From: Roseicyclus sp965662675
GTDB taxonomy: Bacteria; Pseudomonadota; Alphaproteobacteria; Rhodobacterales; Rhodobacteraceae
DNA length: 20,442 nucleotides
Reading direction: 5' to 3'
Assembly (NCBI RefSeq): GCF_965662675.1
Contig: NZ_CBFIIK010000039.1
Coordinates: 1-20,442 of the forward strand
Under the pieces are notes generated by a model, which made no database searches, was not told the origin of the DNA, and worked only from the letters and a program-made list of their open reading frames with translations. The position numbers were made by a program, and so were the translations under genes. Numbering within the stretch: position 1 is the first letter of the stretch; every line of letters starts with the position of its first letter. Of this stretch, positions 14,130 to 20,442 are shown one piece after another.

Positions 14130-15788
14130 TCACCCCTCGTCGCGCCAGCGATTGACGATCGGGTAGCGGCGGTCGAGCCAAAAGGCGCGCTCGGTCAGCC
14201 GCGCGCCCGGTGCCGACTGGAAGCGCTTGTATTCGCTGATATAAATCAGGCTTTCGATCTTCTTCACCACGGCGCGGTCATGGCCCATGGTCACCAGATC
14301 GGCGACCGATGCCTCTTTGTCGATCAGCATCTCGAGGATCTCGTCCAAGACCGGGTAGGGCGGCAGGCTGTCCTCGTCCTTTTGATCCTCGCGCAATTCG
14401 GCGCTGGGCGGCTTGTCGATGACGCGGGGTGGTATCACCTCACCGGCAGGGCCTTGCATCCAGTCGAAATGATGGGCGTTGCGCCAGCGGCAGGTTTCGA
14501 AGACGCGGGTCTTGTAGAGATCCTTGATCGGGTTGTAGCCCCCCGCCATATCGCCATAGATCGTGGCATAGCCCACCGCGACTTCGGATTTGTTGCCGGT
14601 GGTAAGCAGCATCTCGCCGAACTTGTTGCTGAGCGCCATCAACATCACGCCGCGCAGGCGGGATTGGATGTTTTCTTCGGTCAAATCCGGGCTTGTCCCG
14701 GCGAAAAGCGGCGCGAGCGTCGCGAGTACCGTGTCATGGGCCGCCCCGATCGACACGGTATCCAAAGCCAGACCGAACCGCGCGGCCACATCGGCGGCAT
14801 CGTCCAGCGAGCTTTGCGAGGTGAAGCGCGAAGGCAGCATCACGCAGCGCACATTTTCAGGCCCCAACGCATCGGCCGCGATGGCCGCCACCAGCGCGCT
14901 GTCGATCCCACCCGACAGCCCCAACAACACACGCGAAAACCCCGCCTTTTTCACGTAATCGCGAAGGCCGATCACCATGACATGGTAATCGGCCTCCCAT
15001 GCGTCGGGGAGGCTTGCCTTATGGCCCGGCACGGCCTGCCACCCCTCTGGTCCGCCTTCGAAATCGACATGGAACAGGCCCGTGTGAAAGGCGGGCATCT
15101 GGTGGGTCAGCACCCCATGCGGGTTCAGCACAAAGCTTGCCCCGTCAAAGATCTGGTCGTCTTGGCCGCCCACGAGGTTCACATAGGCCAAGGGCAAGCC
15201 TGTCTCGACCACACGGGCCACCATGATCGCCTGCCGCGTGTCCATCTTGCCCCGGTGATAGGGCGAGCCGTTGGGCACCAGCAAGATCTCGGCCCCGGTC
15301 TCGGCCAAGGTCTCGGTCACATCGTCGAACCAAGCATCCTCGCAGATCGGCACGCCGATGCGGACTGGTCCCACCTTGACCGGCCCAGAGGGGTTGCCCG
15401 CGTTGTAATAGCGCTTCTCGTCGAACACATTGTAATTGGGCAGATGGTGCTTCATCACCTGCGCCGCGATCTTGCCGCCTTGCAGGATGAAATAGGCGTT
15501 GAAGGGCTTGTCCACGCCGGGCAGCGGCGCACCGATGCCGATGGCGGGGCCATCGGCGCAATCTTGCGCCAGTGCGGTCAGGACTGTCTGCACATCGGCG
15601 GCAAAGGCGGGTTTGCCGACCAAGTCCTGCAGCTGGTAGCCGGTCAAGAACATCTCGGGAAAAGCCACCATATCCGCGCCTGCAGCCTTGGCTTGCGCCC
15701 AAGCGGTCGCAGCCTGCGCGGCATTGCCACGCAGATCGCCCACTGTCGGGTTCAGCTGTGCAAGGCTCAGGCGGAAACGCTCGGCCAT
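14130..15788 (-). CDS. nadE: Glutamine-dependent NAD+ synthetase
   Basis: A 552-residue two-domain enzyme making NAD+ from nicotinic acid adenine dinucleotide, ATP and glutamine in the cytosol. The N-terminal nitrilase-type glutaminase domain has the triad Glu45 (FPEMFLTGY), Lys113 (MKHHLPNYNVFDEKRYY) and Cys149 (GVPICEDAWF). The C-terminal synthetase domain has the PP-loop LSGGIDSA (291-298), and then TTGNKSEVAVGYATIYGDM and NPIKDLYKT. The length is normal for the bacterial two-domain form. The open frame extends to 15860, but MAERFRLSLAQLNPTVGD at 15788 is the standard start, with AAAGGG upstream. It is convergent with DUF1150 and divergent from the MORN gene, so probably a single-gene unit. 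Confidence 0.96.
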   Translation of the reverse strand: MAERFRLSLAQLNPTVGDLRGNAAQAATAWAQAKAAGADMVAFPEMFLTGYQLQDLVGKPAFAADVQTVLTALAQDCADGPAIGIGAPLPGVDKPFNAYFILQGGKIAAQVMKHHLPNYNVFDEKRYYNAGNPSGPVKVGPVRIGVPICEDAWFDDVTETLAETGAEILLVPNGSPYHRGKMDTRQAIMVARVVETGLPLAYVNLVGGQDDQIFDGASFVLNPHGVLTHQMPAFHTGLFHVDFEGGPEGWQAVPGHKASLPDAWEADYHVMVIGLRDYVKKAGFSRVLLGLSGGIDSALVAAIAADALGPENVRCVMLPSRFTSQSSLDDAADVAARFGLALDTVSIGAAHDTVLATLAPLFAGTSPDLTEENIQSRLRGVMLMALSNKFGEMLLTTGNKSEVAVGYATIYGDMAGGYNPIKDLYKTRVFETCRWRNAHHFDWMQGPAGEVIPPRVIDKPPSAELREDQKDEDSLPPYPVLDEILEMLIDKEASVADLVTMGHDRAVVKKIESLIYISEYKRFQSAPGARLTERAFWLDRRYPIVNRWRDEG

Positions 15789-15964
15789 GGTGCGCCCTTT
15801 CGGATGGTGGCGGGTCTTGTGGGGCACATGTAACAGAAAGCGCCCCGAGGCCAAGGCCATGCCGCATCACCGCGCGCCAAAGCCGTTGCGCCCGTGGCCT
15901 TCACCCCGTAACTTCAACGCGCCGAAGCGTGATATCTTCCAAGCCCGAAGGGGGCCGTTCAGCC

Positions 15965-17455
15965 GTGACCAAGACACTTCCCGCCTTTGCGATCTGCGCC
16001 GCCATCTTCTTGGCATCCGCGGCCGCGGCGCAGCAGGCCGACACCATCGTCACCGATATCCAGCAATATGATAATGGCGGCATCTACGAGGGTGAGTTTC
16101 GCAACGGCGTGCAGCATGGTCAGGGCACCTATCGCTTGCCCAATGGCTACGAATACAGCGGTACTTGGGTCGATGGCGAAATTCGGGGTCCGGGGCGGGC
16201 GGTCTTTCCCGACAGATCGATTTACGAGGGCGAATTTCTTGCCGGCCGCCCGCATGGGGTGGGCAAGATCACCTATGCCGATGGCTCCACCTATGAGGGC
16301 GATTGGATCGAGGGGCGCATCGAGGGAAGCGGCACTGCGCTCTACTCCAACGGGTTGAGCTACACGGGCGCATTCGAGAACGGCCAGCATCACGGCCAAG
16401 GCATCATCACCGGCCCCGGCGGCTATCGCTATGATGGCATATGGGTCAATGGCGTGATGGAGGGGCAGGGCGCGATCACCTATCCCGATGGCACGACCTA
16501 TGTGGGTGGCTTCATCGCAGGGCTGCGCGCGGGTACCGGGCGGCTCGAAATGCCCGATGGCGCCACCTATGAGGGCGAATGGGCCGATGGTCAGATCAAC
16601 GGCACGGGCGTGCTGACCCAATCCAATGGCGATGTCTACACAGGCACACTAGTGGCCGGTCAGCGCGCTGGGCGGGGCAGCGTGCGCTATGCCAATGGCG
16701 ATATCTACGAGGGCGATTTCGCCAATGATCAGCGCCATGGCAGCGGCACGATCACTGCCGCCGACGGCTTCACCTATACCGGCGAATGGGCCGAGGGGCG
16801 CATCCGCGGCAATGGCCGCGTCACCTATCCCGACGGGTCTGTCTACGAGGGCAGCTTTGTCGATGATCTGGCCCACGGCACAGGGACGATCACCTACCCT
16901 GACGGGTCGGGCTATGCAGGTGACTGGGTTGAAGGCGTCATTCAAGGCACTGGCACCGCCACCTACGCCAATGGGCTGAGCTATGTCGGCCAGTTCCTCA
17001 ATGCCCGCCAACATGGTCAAGGGGTCATGACCCATCCCGATGGCTATCGCTACGAGGGCGAGTGGCAAGATGGGTTGCGCCATGGTCAGGGGCGGGCCAC
17101 CTATGTCGATGGCACCGTCTATGATGGCACCTTCGTCGCGGGCGCGCGCGCGGGCCAAGGGCGGCTGACCATGCCCGCGCCCAACGCGTTTTCCTATGTC
17201 GGCGAATGGACCAACGGCGAGATCAACGGCTTTGGTATCGCCACCTATTCCAATGGCGATGTCTATGAGGGCCGCTTTGTCGATGGCCGCCGCGAGGGCG
17301 AGGGCACGATGCGCTATGCCAGCGGCGAGGTCTTGCGCGGCACATGGGAAGATGGCCTGCCGACCGAAGGCGCGGCCGTTGATGGCCCCACGCCTGCTGC
17401 CGATCCCGACACGACCGAGGCCAATCCCGGCGCCCCCGCCCCACAGCAGCCCTGA
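15965..17455 (+). CDS. Exported MORN-repeat protein (19 units)
   Basis: A 496-residue protein starting at a GTG (15965) with AAGGGGG ten bases upstream. The frame is open from 15572, but the signal peptide fixes this start: VTKTLPAFAICAAIFLASAAAA, cleaved near residue 22. From Tyr41, 23-residue MORN units (Y-x-G-x-F/W-x-x-G-x-x-x-G-x-G) run without a break: eighteen full units and a partial nineteenth (LRGTWEDG). Unit 16 has two extra residues. A 27-residue tail rich in Pro, Ala and Asp ends it. MORN repeats form an open beta-sheet that can bind lipids, proteins or envelope material; the role of this one is unknown. Location should be periplasm or cell surface. Units 1-9 and 10-18 look like a duplicated block. 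It is divergent from nadE and ends near a hairpin terminator. Confidence 0.9.
   Translation: MTKTLPAFAICAAIFLASAAAAQQADTIVTDIQQYDNGGIYEGEFRNGVQHGQGTYRLPNGYEYSGTWVDGEIRGPGRAVFPDRSIYEGEFLAGRPHGVGKITYADGSTYEGDWIEGRIEGSGTALYSNGLSYTGAFENGQHHGQGIITGPGGYRYDGIWVNGVMEGQGAITYPDGTTYVGGFIAGLRAGTGRLEMPDGATYEGEWADGQINGTGVLTQSNGDVYTGTLVAGQRAGRGSVRYANGDIYEGDFANDQRHGSGTITAADGFTYTGEWAEGRIRGNGRVTYPDGSVYEGSFVDDLAHGTGTITYPDGSGYAGDWVEGVIQGTGTATYANGLSYVGQFLNARQHGQGVMTHPDGYRYEGEWQDGLRHGQGRATYVDGTVYDGTFVAGARAGQGRLTMPAPNAFSYVGEWTNGEINGFGIATYSNGDVYEGRFVDGRREGEGTMRYASGEVLRGTWEDGLPTEGAAVDGPTPAADPDTTEANPGAPAPQQP
16085..17332 (+). repeat. Tandem MORN array with nine-unit higher-order duplication
   Basis: Eighteen full MORN units of 69 bases each (one of 75) lie in two blocks: units 1-9 at 16085-16705 and units 10-18 at 16706-17332. 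Each unit is most like the one nine places later (for example 4 with 13, 8 with 17). By eye about 115 of 207 residues match between blocks. The alternation of F and W at position 5 also restarts at unit 10. Confidence 0.75.
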
Positions 17456-17478
17456 CAGCGCCGCTTCTTCGTTTCGAA

Positions 17479-17512
17479 AATATCCCGGGGTCCGGGGCAG
17501 CGCCCCGGTCCC
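17479..17512 (-). terminator. Hairpin terminator after the NmrA-family gene
   Basis: GGG-T-CCGGGGC-AGC-GCCCCGG-T-CCC (17488-17512) gives a 7-bp stem extended by three more pairs beyond a T-T mismatch. It lies in the gap between convergent genes. On the minus strand it begins six bases past the NmrA stop and runs into GGGATATTTT, a T-rich end. It may also stop MORN transcripts. Confidence 0.7.
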
Positions 17513-17518
17513 GCCTTA

Positions 17519-18400
17519 TCAGCCACGCAGCAGTGCGGCGTTCGCGACCAGCCAAGCCGAAAGGCTTTGTGGCGCGCGCCCCGACAGGCGTTGGATATGG
17601 TCCGTGACACGATCCATGCGCCCCTCGCGGGCGGCGCGGTCGGCGCCCACCAGTAGGGCCGCCAGCGGTGCCGGCACACCCGCTCCCGTCAGCGTTGCCT
17701 CCAATGCCGCGTCCTCCATCGGCACGACAGCGATGGCGCTGCCCAGTACCGCGTTGATCGCGCCGACCTGTTCGGCCACGCTTTGCGCCTCGGGGCCGGA
17801 CAGCTCATAGGTGGCGCTGTCGCTCTCGGTCAGCAGCGCACCGGCGGCGGCGGCCGCGTAATCGGCGCGCGCGCCATGAGCGATGCGTCCCTCGCCCGCG
17901 GCGGTCAGCTGCGCGCCATGGGCAAGTGCGCTCGGGATGCTCAGCGCGAGATTCTCGAAATACCAGTTGTTGCGCAGGATCGTGTGGTTCATGCCGCTGG
18001 CCTTGATCGCCTCTTCGGTGGCCAGATGGTCGGGGGCGAAAAAGATCGGGTGGTCTGCCGTCGGCGCGGGCATCGAGGTATAGACCACATGGGCCACCCC
18101 CGCACGGGCCGCGGCGGCGATGGCGGCCAGATGCTGGCGCTGGCGGGTGCCCATCGCGTCGATCGTGTCGGTCGAGATGATCAGAAGCCGTGCAACCCCG
18201 GCAAAGGCCGCGTCAAGGCTGGCGGGATCGTCGAAATCCACATGCACAGGCGTGGCGCCCGCGATTTTCAACGCCTCGGGCTTGCGGCTGCCCGCGCGTA
18301 GGTCGGTGGCGCCACGCGCGGTGAGTTCGGCCAGAACGAGGCGGCCCAGCGCGCCGCCCGCGCCGGTGATGAGGATGGGGGAATTGCGGTGATCGGTCAT
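17519..18400 (-). CDS. NmrA-family NAD(P)-binding protein, QorB-like quinone oxidoreductase
   Basis: A 293-residue atypical short-chain dehydrogenase of the NmrA/TMR group. The dinucleotide-binding motif TGAGGALGR is at 12-20; HVVYTSMPAP and the ILRNNWYFENL segment are typical of QorB (YtfG)-like NAD(P)H:quinone oxidoreductases. These are cytosolic and reduce quinones or sense NADPH. The length is normal. It is divergent from an HxlR-type regulator with a 105-base gap containing inverted repeats. The same pairing (ytfG/ytfH) occurs in E. coli, so control by the neighbour is likely. A hairpin terminator follows the stop. The family is firm; the quinone reductase activity is inferred. Confidence 0.85.
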   Translation of the reverse strand: MTDHRNSPILITGAGGALGRLVLAELTARGATDLRAGSRKPEALKIAGATPVHVDFDDPASLDAAFAGVARLLIISTDTIDAMGTRQRQHLAAIAAAARAGVAHVVYTSMPAPTADHPIFFAPDHLATEEAIKASGMNHTILRNNWYFENLALSIPSALAHGAQLTAAGEGRIAHGARADYAAAAAGALLTESDSATYELSGPEAQSVAEQVGAINAVLGSAIAVVPMEDAALEATLTGAGVPAPLAALLVGADRAAREGRMDRVTDHIQRLSGRAPQSLSAWLVANAALLRG

Positions 18401-18429
18401 GTCTATCTCCAGTCTTGATTCGATTGCTG

Positions 18430-18446
18430 GTCTCAGTTAGAGACTG
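18430..18446. promoter_or_regulatory. Candidate operator between the QorB-like and HxlR genes
   Basis: Two overlapping inverted repeats occur here: GTCTC-AGTTA-GAGAC (18430-18444) and CAGT-TAGAG-ACTG (18434-18446). They are flanked by TTCGAT (18419-18424) and ATCGAA (18448-18453). HxlR dimers bind short palindromes in such divergent gaps. The match is by position and symmetry only. Confidence 0.45.
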
Positions 18447-18505
18447 CATCGAACCACTGCCAGAGGGCATCTTCACCGCGCATGGTAACACCGGGGGTAC
18501 CACCC

Positions 18506-18889
18506 ATGACCAACACCACCGATACAGGGCAGGGGCGCATTGCGGATTGGGCCGGCAATCTTGACGCTTGCCCTATTCGGCAAGTGCTGGACCGGATCGG
18601 GGATCGCTGGTCCTTGCTTTTGTTGCTGACGTTGAAAGACGCGCCAAAGCGTTTCAACGCGCTGGGCCGTGCGATCCCGGATATCTCTCGGCGAATGCTT
18701 TCGACCACGCTCAAATCGCTGGAAGCCGACGGGTTGATCTGGCGGTCGGTTGAGGCGACGACGCCACCCGCGGTCACATACGGGCTGACCTTGCGCGGCC
18801 TGTCCCTGATCGCCGCGCTCGCGCCATTGCTCGATTGGGCCGTTGTGCAGACGCCCGCGATCCTTGCGGATCGCAGGCGGGCGGGCTGA
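18506..18889 (+). CDS. HxlR-family (DUF24) winged-helix transcriptional regulator
   Basis: A 127-residue HxlR-type DNA-binding protein. The family signature is CPIRQVLDRIGDRWSLLLLLTL, followed by RFNALGRAIPDISRRMLSTTLKSLEADGLI (helix-turn-helix and wing). Cys22 matches the redox-active cysteine used by relatives such as HypR and QorR to sense quinones and disulfide stress. The start at 18506 (MTNTTDTGQG) is preferred, but an in-frame ATG at 18482 is possible and neither has a strong ribosome site. It is divergent from the QorB-like gene, its probable target, and stops four bases before the end of the convergent sulfate-activation gene. Confidence 0.9.
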   Translation: MTNTTDTGQGRIADWAGNLDACPIRQVLDRIGDRWSLLLLLTLKDAPKRFNALGRAIPDISRRMLSTTLKSLEADGLIWRSVEATTPPAVTYGLTLRGLSLIAALAPLLDWAVVQTPAILADRRRAG

Positions 18890-18893
18890 CGGC

Positions 18894-20442
18894 TCAGGCC
18901 GCGATCAGCCCCATGCTTTCGAGTTTCAACAAGACCTGCTGCGCGCAGTAATCGACATCCATACCTTCGGTATCGACAACCAGCTCGGCGGCGGTCGGCG
19001 CCTCATAGGGGTCAGAAATTCCTGTGAATTCCTTGATCTTGCCCTCGCGCGCGAGCTTGTAAAGCCCCTTGCGGTCGCGGCGCTCGCATTCCTCGATGGA
19101 GGTCGCAACATGCACCTCGATGAAGGCGCCGAAGGCCTCGATCATCTCGCGCACCGCGCGGCGCGTAGCCGTGTAGGGCGCGATCGGCGCGCAGATTGCG
19201 ATGCCGCCATTCTTGGTGATTTCACTGGCCACATAGCCGATGCGGCGGATGTTGATGTCGCGGTGTTCCTTGGAAAAGCCAAGCTCAGAGGACAGGTGCT
19301 TGCGCACGACATCCCCGTCGAGCAGCGTCACCGGACGCCCGCCTTGTTCCATCAGCTTGACCATGATCGCATTGGCGATGGTCGATTTGCCCGAGCCCGA
19401 CAGCCCGGTGAAGAACACGGTGAACCCCTGCTGGCTGCGCGGCGGCGAGGTGCGGCGGAGTTCCTTGACCACTTCCGGGAAGGAGAACCATTCCGGGATC
19501 TCCAGCCCCTCGCGTAGGCGGCGGCGCAGTTCGGTGCCGGAAATATCGAGGGTCGTATCGCCTTCGGGGACTTCGTTCGCCGGATAATACTGCGCCTTTT
19601 CCTGCACATAGACCATGTGTTTGAAATCGACCATCTCCAGCCCGATCTCGGCCTCGTGGGTCTTGAAAAGCTCTTGCGCGTCATAGGGGCCGTAGAAATC
19701 CTGCCCCTGGCTGTTCTTGCCCGGGCCCGCGTGGTCACGGCCCACGATGAAATGGGTGCAGCCGTGGTTGCGGCGGATCAGCCCGTGCCAGACGGCCTCG
19801 CGCGGGCCGGCCATGCGCATGGCGAGGTTCAGAAGGCTCATGGTGGTGGTCGAGGGCTGATACTTGTCGAGCACCGCCTCGTAGCAGCGGACGCGCGTGA
19901 AATGGTCCACGTCGCCGGGCTTGGTCATGCCGACGACCGGATGGATCAGCAAATTCGCCTGCGCTTCCTTGGCGGCGCGGAAGGTCAGTTCCTGATGCGC
20001 GCGGTGCAGCGGGTTGCGCGTTTGAAACGCCACGATGCGTCGCCAGCCCAGCTTGCGGAAATAGGCGCGCAGCTCGTTGGGCGTGTCGCGCCGCGCGCGG
20101 AAATCGTAATGCACGGGCGGCTGGATGCCGGTGATCGCGCCACCAAGGTAAACCGGTCCCGCGACGTGATGCAGGTAGTTGACCGCCGGGTGCGCCAGAT
20201 CATCGGCGCCGAAGACCATCTGCGCCTCGCGCGCCTTGTTGGGGATGTATTTGTCGCTGATCGACAAGATCGCGAGGATCACCCCCTCGGCATCGCGCAG
20301 CGCGATGTCTTGACCGGGTGCGACCTTGGCGGCGAAATCCTCGGAGATATCGAGCGTGATGGGCATGGGCCACAGCGTGCCATCGGCCAGCCGCATCGTT
20401 TCCACGACGCTTTCGTAATCGGCCTGTCCCAAGAACCCCTTC
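18894..20442 (-). CDS. sat-cysC: Bifunctional sulfate adenylyltransferase/adenylylsulfate kinase (5' end beyond window)
   Basis: A fusion enzyme that activates sulfate: ATP sulfurylase makes APS and PPi, and APS kinase makes PAPS, in the cytosol. The frame is open through the right edge (KGFLGQADYESV...). The TTG at 20432 is only an internal Leu codon, so the true start lies beyond 20442; roughly 50 residues are missing compared with relatives of about 570. Sulfurylase motifs are QTRNPLHRAH (20024-19995) and GRDHAGPG, and the domain ends near ISGTELRRRLREGLEIPEWF. The kinase domain has the P-loop GLSGSGKST (19409-19383), then DGDVVRKHL, FSKEHRDINIRRIG and SDPYEAP. The kinase P-loop is intact, so both activities are expected. 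It is convergent with the HxlR gene at a four-base gap. Confidence 0.96.
   Translation of the reverse strand, partial: KGFLGQADYESVVETMRLADGTLWPMPITLDISEDFAAKVAPGQDIALRDAEGVILAILSISDKYIPNKAREAQMVFGADDLAHPAVNYLHHVAGPVYLGGAITGIQPPVHYDFRARRDTPNELRAYFRKLGWRRIVAFQTRNPLHRAHQELTFRAAKEAQANLLIHPVVGMTKPGDVDHFTRVRCYEAVLDKYQPSTTTMSLLNLAMRMAGPREAVWHGLIRRNHGCTHFIVGRDHAGPGKNSQGQDFYGPYDAQELFKTHEAEIGLEMVDFKHMVYVQEKAQYYPANEVPEGDTTLDISGTELRRRLREGLEIPEWFSFPEVVKELRRTSPPRSQQGFTVFFTGLSGSGKSTIANAIMVKLMEQGGRPVTLLDGDVVRKHLSSELGFSKEHRDINIRRIGYVASEITKNGGIAICAPIAPYTATRRAVREMIEAFGAFIEVHVATSIEECERRDRKGLYKLAREGKIKEFTGISDPYEAPTAAELVVDTEGMDVDYCAQQVLLKLESMGLIAA

Noticed and set aside
14280..15833. Plus-strand open frame of 517 codons antisense to nadE
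   Set aside because: The His/Arg/Gly-rich translation has no recognisable domain; all NadE catalytic motifs are on the minus strand.
20430..20432. TTG at 20432 as the start of the sulfate-activation enzyme
   Set aside because: The frame stays open to the window edge with family-like residues (KGFLGQ), so the TTG is an internal leucine codon.

Overview
The window looks like ordinary chromosome from an alphaproteobacterium, most likely order Rhodobacterales. The DNA is visibly GC-rich (not computed). Rhodobacterales-like features are a single-chain sulfate adenylyltransferase/APS kinase, a TIGR01459-type HAD hydrolase, a DUF1150 gene coupled to a small heat-shock gene, and hairpin terminators of the CCCCGGGATATTTT style. 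I cannot name a genus. No rRNA, tRNA, insertion sequence, phage gene or CRISPR array was seen. No intergenic gap exceeds about 220 bp, so there is no gene-free stretch over 300 bases.

Layout, left to right. (1) 1-2762, minus strand: a tightly packed run read as MaoC-type enoyl-CoA hydratase, ribF (FMN/FAD synthesis), a YcgN/UPF0260 cysteine-cluster protein and L-threonine aldolase (cut by the window edge). A 15-bp palindrome fitting the PhaR operator pattern lies upstream of the first gene. (2) 2976-4884, minus strand: a HAD phosphatase and a manganese-dependent inorganic pyrophosphatase, each with its own terminator. (3) 5013-7168, plus strand: the groES-groEL operon with a sigma70/RpoH-like promoter, a CIRCE operator, an intergenic palindrome and a strong terminator. 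(4) 7239-10073, plus strand: three overlapping genes for a 3-hydroxyisobutyrate-dehydrogenase-like reductase, a PhnM-like amidohydrolase and an EamA transporter. (5) 10043-11299: a Nudix hydrolase (minus) and a divergent secreted alpha/beta hydrolase (plus). (6) 11345-13226, minus strand: purK, purE and a YdcH-type small protein. (7) 13305-14069, plus strand: an Hsp20 chaperone with an RpoH-type promoter, coupled to DUF1150. (8) 14130-15788, minus strand: glutamine-dependent NAD synthetase; then 15965-17455, plus strand: an exported protein made of 19 MORN units. (9) 17519-18889: a divergent quinone-reductase-like NmrA protein and HxlR regulator pair. (10) 18894-20442, minus strand: the sulfate-activating fusion enzyme, cut by the right edge.

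Most of this is housekeeping: folding and heat shock, flavin, NAD and purine synthesis, pyrophosphate removal and sulfate activation. The pyrophosphatase would remove the PPi made by the sulfurylase and NAD synthetase, but this is a general link, not an operon. I found no convincing new multi-gene system. The points most worth a second look are: the nine-unit higher-order duplication in the MORN protein; the PhnM-like enzyme outside any visible C-P lyase cluster, lacking part of a PhnM motif and coupled to a dehydrogenase and an exporter; the PhaR-like operator; the shared heat-shock promoter elements of groE and hsp20; and two families of repeated hairpins.
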